A stretch of DNA of 58,939 nucleotides from positions 1 to 58,939 of the forward strand of contig CAZBJH010000004.1 of NCBI GenBank assembly GCA_964492185.1, read 5' to 3'. Source of the DNA: JAFGSZ01 sp964492185. GTDB lineage: Bacteria > Bacteroidota > Bacteroidia > Bacteroidales > UBA10428. The stretch's first letter is position 1. The number at the start of each line of letters is the position of its first letter. The position numbers and the translations under genes were made by a program. The notes under the pieces were generated by a model. That model saw only the letters and a list, made by a program, of their open reading frames with translations. It made no database searches and was not told where the DNA came from. Of this stretch, positions 7,732 through 16,318 are shown piece by piece.

Positions 7732-9729
7732 TCAATTTTGTTCGGGGTAAATATACAGGAGATTAAAACTGCAATATCGCTTAGAAAGTTTATTTACCAT
7801 TTTGTCATAATTCTTATCATAAGATATAGATCCCTTTCTTGAATTCACAAAAACGAGCAGGTCATTTTGTCCCGGCTTTATCATAACACTTTCAGGATTT
7901 TGATGATCAAGTATATGCGTTTTACCAATATATTTCTTCCCCGTGCCCGAGACTACGGCTTTAATACTCATGAGAGTTTGTTCATTTGCCAGAATAGTGG
8001 CTTTACACTTGAATTGTTGTGTCAACAATATTATTTTATCCACCCATCTGACAAAGCCAGTCTCGTGCTGTGCAAATTCGGGAGCAAACAAATACAGGTT
8101 TTGCATATTATGCAATGATGATGTAGGGGTTTTAACCACAAAGATCATCTTATCGGTTTTTTTCAGCAATTTCTTCAATATGGTACCAAATAAAACTTCT
8201 ATCGTGGTAGATTTTTCATTCCACCCGATCACCATCACTGAGGACATCAGCTCTTTAGAAGCACGGGAGATACCGTTGGTCACCGTTGTATCCAGCCTTG
8301 ATGCAATTTCAAATTTCGTGTCAGAATGAAGCATGTCAACAGCCTTTTGGATCCTTTCTTTACTTTTGCCGATATCCTTTTGTGACTGATCTTTTCCTGT
8401 AAACACCGAAAGCGGATAAATGGGAACATTATTGTCCGCATTTTTCACCAGTAATGAAAAATCAAGCAGATTACTGATATTATCAGGATTGGCCACCGGA
8501 ACGAGGATAACCTCTTTATCCTCTTTCTTCATGGTCTGGTTTTTTTCCGATACAACGATCTCCCTGGCCGAATTCTGGGTAAAATAAGAACTAATAATAC
8601 TGGTCACCAGTATCAGAATAACAGTATGATTGATCATGATCTCATCGAGAACACCCAGGTTAAATCCTATTAGAATTATTGCAATTGCCGAAGCAGCACG
8701 CGATACGCTCAAACCAAAAATAAGATTGTTTTCCACACCTGAGAACTTGAAGGTAAGTGATGAGATCTTCACGGCAAGGTATTTACCTGCAAGGGCAGTA
8801 ATAATTAAGGCCACCAGGGTAATTATTAAATACGGATCTGCAAAATACACGGCGAAATTGGCAAGTATCCCCACTGAGATCAAAAATATGGGAATAAATA
8901 GGGAATTACCTATGAACTCAATCCTCTTAAACAGTGCAGACGACCTGATAACAAATTTATTCAGAATAATACCGCAGAAAAACGCCCCTATTATAGGCTC
9001 AATATCTAATAATTCAGCGACTACTGTACATAAGAACAAGACAGCCAATACAAAAATATACTGCATATTAAGGTCACCATCATAATAATTAAAGAACCAC
9101 CTGGTAATCTTTGGTATGATTAAAAATATAAACCCAAAGAGCAATAGAAAATTGATTATCAACTGTAACAAATGATTTATATGAAAGTAAGACCCGCCCA
9201 CCTCGGTAATAACCTCCATGGACATCAGTGCCAGCACGTCGGCAATTATAGTGCCACCGATAAGAATGGTTATTATAGGCCACGTCACTATACCCATCCT
9301 GCTGATGATAGGATAAGATATAAGGGTATGTGAAGAAAGCATCGATGAGATCAACAATGAGGCAATAATGCCAAATCCCAGAATATAAAAGCAAATCACA
9401 TAACCCAAAAGGAAAGGTAATGTAAAAGATACCACACCGAAAAATATGCTTTTCTTTTTATTCCCAATAAAATCAATCAGGTCAATCTCCAGGCCGGCTA
9501 AAAACATCAGATATTGTAAACCAATTGTACCCAAAATGGAGAATTCGAGGTCAGGCGAAAGAAGATTAAACCCATTAGGGCCAATAAGCGCCCCACTGAT
9601 CAGTAATCCGACAATGGCAGGAATACGCAAACGCTCAAATACCATTGGCGCGATCAATAGAATGAGGAATATAAGAGCAATTATAAAAAGTGGCCCTTCA
9701 AAAGGAACTGATATATTTAAATTATGCAA
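7732..9729 (-). CDS. CPA2-family cation/proton antiporter with universal-stress-like tail
   Basis: Membrane antiporter of the monovalent cation:proton antiporter-2 group (KefB/NapA-like). Residues 1 to ~400 form about 12 hydrophobic helices, starting with PAIVGLLISGALIGPNGFNLL and FLAGLEIDL, typical of Na+/H+ exchanger cores. The remaining ~265 residues are soluble and resemble tandem Usp-type domains, including VILVPVANPDNISNLLDFSL and SVMVIGWNEKST. Such tails are thought to sense nucleotides or stress. Total 665 aa. It lies 57 nt upstream of menI on the same strand with no terminator between, so it may head the men transcript. The transported ion cannot be told from sequence. Confidence 0.88.
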   Translation of the reverse strand: MHNLNISVPFEGPLFIIALIFLILLIAPMVFERLRIPAIVGLLISGALIGPNGFNLLSPDLEFSILGTIGLQYLMFLAGLEIDLIDFIGNKKKSIFFGVVSFTLPFLLGYVICFYILGFGIIASLLISSMLSSHTLISYPIISRMGIVTWPIITILIGGTIIADVLALMSMEVITEVGGSYFHINHLLQLIINFLLLFGFIFLIIPKITRWFFNYYDGDLNMQYIFVLAVLFLCTVVAELLDIEPIIGAFFCGIILNKFVIRSSALFKRIEFIGNSLFIPIFLISVGILANFAVYFADPYLIITLVALIITALAGKYLAVKISSLTFKFSGVENNLIFGLSVSRAASAIAIILIGFNLGVLDEIMINHTVILILVTSIISSYFTQNSAREIVVSEKNQTMKKEDKEVILVPVANPDNISNLLDFSLLVKNADNNVPIYPLSVFTGKDQSQKDIGKSKERIQKAVDMLHSDTKFEIASRLDTTVTNGISRASKELMSSVMVIGWNEKSTTIEVLFGTILKKLLKKTDKMIFVVKTPTSSLHNMQNLYLFAPEFAQHETGFVRWVDKIILLTQQFKCKATILANEQTLMSIKAVVSGTGKKYIGKTHILDHQNPESVMIKPGQNDLLVFVNSRKGSISYDKNYDKMVNKLSKRYCSFNLLYIYPEQN

Positions 9730-9826
9730 ATTGTAAATAATTATTTGACCTTTATAATATTATTACGACAGATTATAATGCTTTTATTACGAATTGTTTG
9801 TTACCATCTGCTAATCTGCCTTATTG

Positions 9827-9855
9827 CAAAAATACGAATACTTAATGAATACAAA
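9827..9855 (-). promoter_or_regulatory. Candidate Bacteroidota-type promoter for the antiporter/men unit
   Basis: On the reverse strand TATTTTTG (9834-9827) matches the TAnnTTTG -7 consensus of Bacteroidota, and TTTG (9855-9852) lies upstream with a 17-nt spacer, slightly shorter than the usual ~19-20. It is about 100 nt before the antiporter start. Motif match only. Confidence 0.35.
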
Positions 9856-9929
9856 GGCATTGATTCAGGATTATAAAAATAAAACCAGATCATCATAATC
9901 TCCCTAATCACCTTTCATTCTATTATTTA

Positions 9930-9990
9930 GGGCCTGTTGAAAAAACCCGTAGTACATCATATACAAGGCGGCAAAGCGAAGGTGTATTAT
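9930..9990 (-). repeat. Type C MITE end fragment
   Basis: Begins GGGCCTGTTGAAAAAAC after a TA dinucleotide and continues with AGTACATCATATACAAGGCG, GGCAAAGCGAAG and TGTATTATAAT. This matches the reverse complement of the right half of the full element at 58695-58928. Homology fades after about 9990; the other end is missing. Confidence 0.7.
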
Positions 9991-10523
9991 AATTACAACT
10001 CACAAAAGCTACTATTACCACTTAAAAATTCCGTGAAACTTCACCCCTTATTTGAAAGTTTCATCCCTCATTTCACATTTCCACCACAGATATTTTTTTA
10101 GCATACCAAAAAATTGATAAATACGCTGGATTGGTTTTATATTAGCAGTGTTATTATTCATACTAAAACAAACCACATTTGACAAATTACACTGTGGTAG
10201 TTATAAAACAGTTTACCCGACTAATAATTCCATAAAGTTCAAAAACCCCGGTATAACTTATGCCGGGTTTTTTATTATAAAACTATTCATCCCTCAACTT
10301 TGTTATTAACATCACAAATAATATATCTTTCACAAAATACATTTAATTGGCCCCATTTATTAAAACAGCATACATTTATTATCTAACTTTGAAGAAAATA
10401 ACCTGTATTAATTGGCTTAGCCAAGCTAAAGGTTTATAAAAATGAATGAGAATTTTGTTAAATATTGAAAAAACCTGAAGCTTTAATAATACAGAACAAG
10501 ATATAATTCTAATTTGATTCAAA
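9991..10523. other. Intergenic stretch between divergent genes
   Basis: AT-rich, with no ORF of convincing quality. It holds a strong terminator at 10243-10275, although both flanking genes point away from it. The segment upstream of the terminator (about 10140-10245) could therefore belong to an unannotated short transcript. The pair CCACAG (10081-10086) and CTGTGG (10192-10197) is a weak inverted repeat. Confidence 0.4.
10243..10275 (+). terminator. Rho-independent terminator (orphan)
   Basis: CCCGGTAT...ATGCCGGG forms an 8-bp stem (10247-10254 / 10260-10267, one G:T pair) with a 5-nt loop, followed by TTTTTT. There is also an A-run on the left side, so it could act in both directions. No annotated gene ends here. 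Confidence 0.75.
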
Positions 10524-12008
10524 ATGAAAATATTATTTATATATCCGCGATTCCCTGATACTTTCTGGAGTTTCAAACATGCTTTGAACTTTATTTCCAG
10601 AAAAGCATTTGTGCCGCCACTTGGCTTAATCACTATATCTGCAATGCTTCCGCCAACATGGAAGAAAAAGCTGGTAGATATGAACGTGAGCGAACTGAAG
10701 GCCAATGATATCCTTTGGGCAGACTATGTCTTTATAAGTGCAATGAACGTGCAAAAAGCATCAGTTGACAAAGTAATTGAAGAATGCAGGAAATACGGTG
10801 TAAAGATCGTTGCCGGCGGACCCTTTTTCACACGGGAATATAATAACTATCCGCAAATAGATCATTTTGTATTGAATGAAGCAGAAATAACCCTCCCAAT
10901 ATTTCTTAAGGACCTTAATTCCGGGATCACTCCAAAAAGAATATATAAAACTGATGTATTTGCAGATATGACATCATCCCCGGTACCTGATTATCATTTG
11001 TTATCAGCGAAAAAATATGCGGCAATGAATATCCAGGTAACAAGGGGATGTCCCTTTGCATGTGATTTTTGTGAAGTCACTTCCCTTTTGGGGCGTAAAG
11101 TCAGAATGAAGCAGACCCGGCAGGTTATTGACGAACTTGAAACCTTATACAAACTCAACTGGCGCGGAATGGTTTTTTTCGTTGATGATAATTTTATCGG
11201 CCGGAGACGAATAATGAAAACCCTTGTGCTACCTGCCATAAAAAAATGGATGCAGGATCATAAATACCCATTCACATTTACCACGCAAACATCCGTTGAC
11301 CTTGCAGATGATGATGAACTGCTGACAATGATGGTTGAATCAGGTTTTAGCTCTGCTTTCATTGGGATAGAAACTCCTGAAGATATTTCACTGCAGGAAT
11401 GTGTAAAATCACAGAACAGGAACAGGGACCTCCTGCATAGCGTTCAAAAGATCCAAAAAGCCGGAATAAATGTCTCGGGTGGATTCATCGTTGGCTTCGA
11501 CAATGATCCTCCTAATATTTTTCAAAAGCAAATCGACTTTATTCAGAAAAGCGGCATAGTTACCGCTATGGTAGGTCTGTTAAATGCCCCAAGGAATACA
11601 AAGCTTTATCAGCGCCTCAAAGCAGAAAACAGGCTTACAAATGAACATAGCGGTAATAATACTGACTACACTATGAATTTCATTCCGAAGATGAACCACG
11701 ATGTTTTGCTGGAAGGATACCGTACGATCATTAAAAATATTTATTCAATAAAACCCTATTATTACAGGATCCGCCGTCAGCTTCTTTTCCGCGAAACCAA
11801 ACCTGCCGGATATAACAGAATTGAATTCTCGCATATAAAAGCTTTCTTCAGATCAATTATTGTTATAGGGATTATTAACAAGGGAAGGTGGGAATTCTGG
11901 AAGCTGTTTATATGGACTTTGCTTAAACGTCCGGCATTACTGGTAGACGCAATAACATTTGCTGTATACGGTTATCATTTCAGGACAATATTCGGGCTCA
12001 GAAAATAA
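10524..12008 (+). CDS. Radical SAM protein, B12-binding-domain/DUF4070 type
   Basis: 494 aa. Residues 1-140 form a Rossmann-like domain of the cobalamin-binding class (KILFIYPRFPDTFW, PPLGLITISAMLP). The canonical DxHxxG histidine is not seen; the matching region reads VDMNVSEL. The radical SAM core follows with the cluster motif C176-x3-C180-x2-C183 (RGCPFACDFCEV) and FVDDNFIGRR. The C-terminal ~130 residues look like the DUF4070 extension found in this family. Some relatives are hopanoid or lipid methylases, but nothing here fixes a substrate. It is monocistronic and divergent from the antiporter. Confidence 0.85.
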   Translation: MKILFIYPRFPDTFWSFKHALNFISRKAFVPPLGLITISAMLPPTWKKKLVDMNVSELKANDILWADYVFISAMNVQKASVDKVIEECRKYGVKIVAGGPFFTREYNNYPQIDHFVLNEAEITLPIFLKDLNSGITPKRIYKTDVFADMTSSPVPDYHLLSAKKYAAMNIQVTRGCPFACDFCEVTSLLGRKVRMKQTRQVIDELETLYKLNWRGMVFFVDDNFIGRRRIMKTLVLPAIKKWMQDHKYPFTFTTQTSVDLADDDELLTMMVESGFSSAFIGIETPEDISLQECVKSQNRNRDLLHSVQKIQKAGINVSGGFIVGFDNDPPNIFQKQIDFIQKSGIVTAMVGLLNAPRNTKLYQRLKAENRLTNEHSGNNTDYTMNFIPKMNHDVLLEGYRTIIKNIYSIKPYYYRIRRQLLFRETKPAGYNRIEFSHIKAFFRSIIVIGIINKGRWEFWKLFIWTLLKRPALLVDAITFAVYGYHFRTIFGLRK

Positions 12009-12039
12009 AATTATCTTAATTCATTCCCTCGGGCTGCGG

Positions 12040-12610
12040 TTTCGAACTGCCCGCGAGGCAGTTCGACCTACTTTTTTGGCTGCCACCCAAAAAAGCAGGC
12101 AAAAAAGGTCACCGTTCCATAAAAATCGCTTGATTTACTACGAAAGGTTTTCTCCCCGCGGAACCCAAACTCACTCCTCCTTCGTCGTCGCTCAGACAGG
12201 GTTCCTCCAAGGCTTCCGCGACGAAAACCTTCCTTGAAATCTACGAGATTTTTCTTAGACGGATCCCGCTACTGCATAACCTTATGCTGGTTTTTAAGAA
12301 AATGGGGGTTGCGGAACAACGGCTTCCTTCTGTCATATCACAGCTTAACATATACAACGTAAGTCCTTACGGTAATATCCTTTTCAAATAAACCAACAAC
12401 AGAACGGGACCCCCGCCTTCAGGATTTTCCGTTAAAAAAAATCAAGGTGATCACCGTTAAAAAAATCGAGCTGTCCGACGTCAGGAGTTCTCGATTTTTA
12501 GGTGAGCACCTTGATTTTTTAGGAAAATCCTGTCAGCGGTGGCATTTTTGCCTACTTTTTTTGCTGTAGAAAAAAGTAGGTCGAACCGCTTGAGGGGCGG
12601 TTCGAAACAA
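12040..12610. repeat. Complex hairpin array (type D), ~570 bp
   Basis: A non-coding block built of nested inverted repeats. The left edge carries TCGAACTGCC/GGCAGTTCGA (12042-12066) then CTTTTTTGG/CCAAAAAAG. The right edge carries CCTACTTTTTT/AAAAAAGTAGG (12551-12580) then TCGAACCGC/GCGGTTCGA, so the edges mirror each other. Inside are a long imperfect hairpin at about 12119-12255 (GAAAGGTTTTC with GAAAACCTTCC; AAAAATC with GATTTTT) and a strong one at 12421-12531 (AGGATTTTCC/GGAAAATCCT, AAATCAAGGTG/CACCTTGATTT, AATCGAG/CTCGATT). It directly follows the radical SAM gene. Confidence 0.75.
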
Positions 12611-12666
12611 TTAGCCCACGAAAGGGCATTATTTAATAAATTATATGGAATTTTAATAAAACAATA

Positions 12667-13110
12667 TTACTCTATATTAAAGCCTCCCGCTTCTTTAATC
12701 TTATCACTGTCAATAAGGATCAGATTATTGAACAGGGTATTCTTTTCTTCCAGTATCTTTTGAATGGCACGACGTGTATTGTTACGCGGATTGCTGTCGC
12801 GGTTCCTGATACTGTGAGCTATCTCCCTGAACCTGGCATCGGGTTCCCGGTTTCGCCATTTCGGATTTACCCTTGGCTCAAGCTTTTCCAGGTAAGTGTG
12901 CCTGTCGTTATAATAATACCACTTTACTCCTGTGGAACTCAGGAATTTACTGTTAGGACGCTGCATGGAAATATCCAGCCGGGTTACCGGGCAAAAACGC
13001 TTGTTTTGATTTCCGGGCTTTTCTTTATGTGAAGCAAAAAGACTGAGTTCATCGACATGTATAAACCCTGAAACAAAGTTAACCACCCGGCTGAATATAT
13101 TCTCATGCAT
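12667..13110 (-). CDS. Hypothetical protein, 147 aa
   Basis: I do not recognise this family. It is a soluble, basic, polar protein without signal peptide or membrane segment. Notable stretches are RFCPVTRLDISMQRPNSKFL, GVKWYYYNDRHTYLEKL and a C-terminal part that looks helical (RRAIQKILEEKNTLFNNLILID). The ATG at 13110 is preceded by an open non-coding gap and divergent from the 81-aa gene at 13273. Codon use looks like its neighbours, so it is probably real, but no function can be inferred. Confidence 0.55.
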   Translation of the reverse strand: MHENIFSRVVNFVSGFIHVDELSLFASHKEKPGNQNKRFCPVTRLDISMQRPNSKFLSSTGVKWYYYNDRHTYLEKLEPRVNPKWRNREPDARFREIAHSIRNRDSNPRNNTRRAIQKILEEKNTLFNNLILIDSDKIKEAGGFNIE

Positions 13111-13272
13111 TAGCTGGAGATAAACACAGGGAAGCTACAAAATAATCTATCCCGTGTCAATTAAAAGGCTTTTTATTAATCAACTGGTTATGAACAGCAT
13201 CATTTATTTTTTGTAAAACGCAACAAAACTTCTTAATGCCCGTAAATCATTGAAATATCTAAATAAACAATA

Positions 13273-13518
13273 ATGGAACCACAAATTTGCCCTAAAACCC
13301 CCGGATGCCCTATTTTTAACGGAATACTTAAAGGTACCCAATACACCGAAACATATAAAAAGCTATACTGCGAAGCCGGTGAAGAAGGAAGAACAAGATG
13401 CAAGCGTTACCAGGTTGTCATGGCTGCTGGTAAATGTTCTGATAATATATTACCTAATTCAACCATATCAGTTGAAGAAATTATTTCCCGGATGAAAACA
13501 AATGGTGAGATAGAATAG
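13273..13518 (+). CDS. Small cysteine-rich protein, 81 aa
   Basis: Contains conserved-looking cysteines: C6 and C12 in QICPKTPGCPIFNG, C33 in YKKLYCEAG, C43 in RTRCKRYQV and C55 in GKCSDN. Four or five cysteines in an 81-aa cytoplasmic protein suggest a metal or Fe-S site, but this is inference. Short proteins with the C-x5-C ... YC ... C-x-R-Y pattern occur widely near regulators and metabolic genes; I know no assigned function. A type A repeat follows 57 nt downstream. Confidence 0.7.
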   Translation: MEPQICPKTPGCPIFNGILKGTQYTETYKKLYCEAGEEGRTRCKRYQVVMAAGKCSDNILPNSTISVEEIISRMKTNGEIE

Positions 13519-13575
13519 AAAGCAGAAGTACAGTATTTTATAACATATCTGTATTTTGAACATGAATACTAATGT

Positions 13576-13795
13576 AGTGTTTATCCATAATGTCCGATAT
13601 CTGCGTTATTGCTCCATTTTTAAATCCTCGAATACCATAGTATACCGCGGTTTAAAATGTTTTTCACAACGTTAATAATTTTTAAAAGTGTTCAAGAGTT
13701 CAATTTAAAATGAGTTCAAGAGCTCACTTCGTCCGGTTCACGCGCCTTGATCTTGAACATTCTGAACAAACACTTTAAGTTTATGGAAAGAATCT
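13576..13795 (+). repeat. Type A MITE-like element with target-site duplication
   Basis: A complete 220-bp copy with termini AGTGTTTATCCATAA and TTTATGGAAAGAATCT (imperfect inverted repeat). It is flanked on both sides by AATGT (13571-13575 and 13796-13800), a 5-bp direct repeat expected from transposition. Internal blocks: ATGTCCGATATCTGCG, TATACCGCGGTTTAAAATG, TTTTCACAACGTTAAT, GAACATTCTGAACAAACACT. Confidence 0.88.
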
Positions 13796-13828
13796 AATGT
13801 ATTGTCATTTTAAAAATACGGATGCGTA

Positions 13829-14713
13829 ATGAGAAATTTCGATCTGAATGAACGTTTTCTGAAAAGCCATTGGAAAGAGATCAGTCAGCCGGCCTGCCCC
13901 GGCTTAAAACATTCTTTTAACACTATTCATCACGGAATTCAGTTCCTGGCAATTACAGGTAAATATCTTCTTCCCCCCAGGTCTGACGACAGTAACATCG
14001 CCATGGAGTGGATACCACAGAAAAATGTGGTAGCCACTGAATGGATACATGCCGATACCACTTTCAGGGTTTGTATGCAACCGGATACATTAAAGCTGGA
14101 AATCTTTAACTATAATTGGAGTATCCTGGATAACATTTCATTACAGGGTAAGACAAATTGTGAGGTATACAGTCAGTTAAAAACCATTTTAGCACAACTT
14201 GGTGCTGATGTTTCCGGCTTATCATTTGACCTGCATTACGATATTCCGATGCATCCGACAGACAAAGGTGAAACTTACCAAATAGATGATCCGGAATTAT
14301 TTCATGAAATATCCATTTATTACAGTAATGCAGGTATAATGTTATCCCATTTGAAAGCTAATATCTGGGATGCCGGCCAGCTAAGATGCCGACCCCGGCA
14401 TTTTGATATGTCTTTTATTATCACTCTGGAACGCGAGAATAATGAAGCTGTAAAAACCATTAATGTGGGTTTCGGGCCACCTGACACATATTCCCAGGAC
14501 CCGTATTTCTTTATATCAACACGGTCAAAGTCAGGAACCAACCTAAGCGGCCTTCCAAAACCGGGAGCAGGGAGGTGGAATGATCGTGACTGGCAGGGAG
14601 CTGTTCTTCCTGTCGGTGAAATATTAAAGGCAGGTAATATCAACGACCAGGTAGAGATAGTAATTATGTTTATACGAGAAGGACTGAAATCCGTATACGA
14701 TAAAATACGGTGA
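13829..14713 (+). CDS. Conserved hypothetical protein, DUF5996-like
   Basis: 294 aa, soluble, no signal peptide. The order of landmarks recalls the DUF5996 family as I remember it: an early IHHGIQFLAITGKYLL, a substrate-like FDLHYDIPMHPTD, a middle LFHEISIYYSNAG, and a late PDTYSQDPYFFISTRSK ... GRWNDRDWQGAVLPVGEIL. Function of that family is unknown. The gene begins 33 nt after the type A repeat's right target duplication, so its promoter region may be repeat-derived. It is convergent with the Mpl-like gene, with an 18-nt gap. Confidence 0.6.
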   Translation: MRNFDLNERFLKSHWKEISQPACPGLKHSFNTIHHGIQFLAITGKYLLPPRSDDSNIAMEWIPQKNVVATEWIHADTTFRVCMQPDTLKLEIFNYNWSILDNISLQGKTNCEVYSQLKTILAQLGADVSGLSFDLHYDIPMHPTDKGETYQIDDPELFHEISIYYSNAGIMLSHLKANIWDAGQLRCRPRHFDMSFIITLERENNEAVKTINVGFGPPDTYSQDPYFFISTRSKSGTNLSGLPKPGAGRWNDRDWQGAVLPVGEILKAGNINDQVEIVIMFIREGLKSVYDKIR

Positions 14714-14731
14714 AGTGCCCGTATTATTTTA

Positions 14732-16096
14732 TTATTGTTTGTTTAATATCTCAGCGGCTAATTTTTCTATGTCCATACCTGAAAAATTACCTGAACTCAT
14801 CATCAAAAGGTTCTGCCCTTCACGGGAAACGGATAATATATGCTCATGTAAACTATTAGCCGATGTAAATACCTCCAGTCCCGCTTTTTTGAATGCCCGG
14901 CGGACATCATCCCCAGTAAGAGGCTTAAGCTTCTTATGTTTAAGCGTATCCGGATGGTAATAAACGATGGCTGTATCCGCTGCATCCATTGTTCCGGCAT
15001 ATTCTTCAAGGTATTCCCCTGTCAGGCTGCTGTATGTATGCAGCTCAAAACAGGCGATCAATTCACGGCCGGGATAAAGACTCTTTACCGCATTAATGGT
15101 AGCAACCAATTTCGAAGGTGAATGCGCAAAATCGACATATATACTATTATGCCCGTTCGATGCCAGCTCCTGCAGCCGTTTTCCAGATCCGGTAAAAGAA
15201 CAGACAGCAGAAAAGAACTGTTCATCACTTATACCAAGCAAATTGCAAACCTCTCTGGCTCCGGACAAATTTTCAATATTGTGTGCCCCAAATATCTTTA
15301 AAGGATATGATTCCCCGTTTATCCTTACAACAGTAGTTCCCCGCACAACATCATACTGTAATTGCCCGTATGGTATTTTAACAATGTCCTGTCGCACCTT
15401 TCCGGCCATTCTGACCAGTTCATCATCATCTTCAAAATAAACGAGCGTGCCTTCCGGTTCAATATGGTCAATAAACTTCTCAAACTGCTCCTTATAAATT
15501 TCCCTGGTGGGAAACACGTTGACATGATCCCAGGCAACGCCGCTTATCAATCCTATATGGGGCCTGTAAATTAAAAACTTGGGCCTCGGATCAACAGGAG
15601 ATGCCAGGTATTCATCACCTTCAAATACAGCTGTCGGTGCATCATCATCAAGTCCTACCATAATATCAAATCCTTCAACTACCGACCCTACCATAAAATC
15701 AAATCTTCTGCCCGCTTGTTTGAGTACATGCATTATCATCGAGGTGATGGTGGTTTTTCCATGGCTCCCGCTAATTACCACCCGTGTTTTATTTTTCGTC
15801 TGGTCATAAAGATATTCAGGGTAGGAAAAAATACGAATGCCAAGCTTTTGGGCTTCTATCAGCTCGGGATTATCTTTCCCGGCATGCATACCAACAATTA
15901 CACAGTCCGTGCTTCCGGTGATCTTACCGGGATGCCATCCCGGCCTTGAAGGTAACAACCCACACCCTGCCAGCCGTGATCGTGAAGGCTCATTTATCTC
16001 ATCATCCGAACCCGATACAACATGACCTTTTTTATGAAGGGCAATAGCCAGATTATGCATGGCTGCCCCTCCAATAGCTATAAAATGTATTGTCAT
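14732..16096 (-). CDS. mpl: Mpl-like UDP-N-acetylmuramate:tripeptide ligase (peptidoglycan recycling)
   Basis: Mur-ligase family, 454 aa. The N-terminal Rossmann domain opens IHFIAIGGAAMHNLAIAL. The ATP P-loop is SGSHGKTT (109-116), and DFAHSPSKL takes the place of the DYAHHPT motif of Mpl/MurC. FEGDEYLAS and WDHVNVFP fit the central domain. Mpl rejoins recycled tripeptide to UDP-MurNAc. Bacteroidota carry such a protein beside true MurC; the HS for HH substitution in the C-terminal motif makes substrate specificity less certain. Divergent from the APC permease (222-nt gap). Confidence 0.8.
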   Translation of the reverse strand: MTIHFIAIGGAAMHNLAIALHKKGHVVSGSDDEINEPSRSRLAGCGLLPSRPGWHPGKITGSTDCVIVGMHAGKDNPELIEAQKLGIRIFSYPEYLYDQTKNKTRVVISGSHGKTTITSMIMHVLKQAGRRFDFMVGSVVEGFDIMVGLDDDAPTAVFEGDEYLASPVDPRPKFLIYRPHIGLISGVAWDHVNVFPTREIYKEQFEKFIDHIEPEGTLVYFEDDDELVRMAGKVRQDIVKIPYGQLQYDVVRGTTVVRINGESYPLKIFGAHNIENLSGAREVCNLLGISDEQFFSAVCSFTGSGKRLQELASNGHNSIYVDFAHSPSKLVATINAVKSLYPGRELIACFELHTYSSLTGEYLEEYAGTMDAADTAIVYYHPDTLKHKKLKPLTGDDVRRAFKKAGLEVFTSANSLHEHILSVSREGQNLLMMSSGNFSGMDIEKLAAEILNKQ

Positions 16097-16318
16097 TCTT
16101 ATATCACTTAAAGTGTCAGTATGTAAAAGTAAAATAACATATCTCAGAAAACAAATAACAATATCTTCCCTTACTTTAACAAAAAGTAAACTTATTATAT
16201 AAGCTTTCTTCGTCGAAAAATTAATGAATCATTATACATGAACCTTAGGGATAATAACAAAAATTGTATCTTTATAAATATTTACATATATTATTGACAG
16301 GCATCATTAAGGCAACCT

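Noticed and set aside
11959..12237. 92-aa frame running from the radical SAM gene into the hairpin array
   Set aside because: It reads through inverted repeats and overlaps the end of a real gene; no protein-like pattern.
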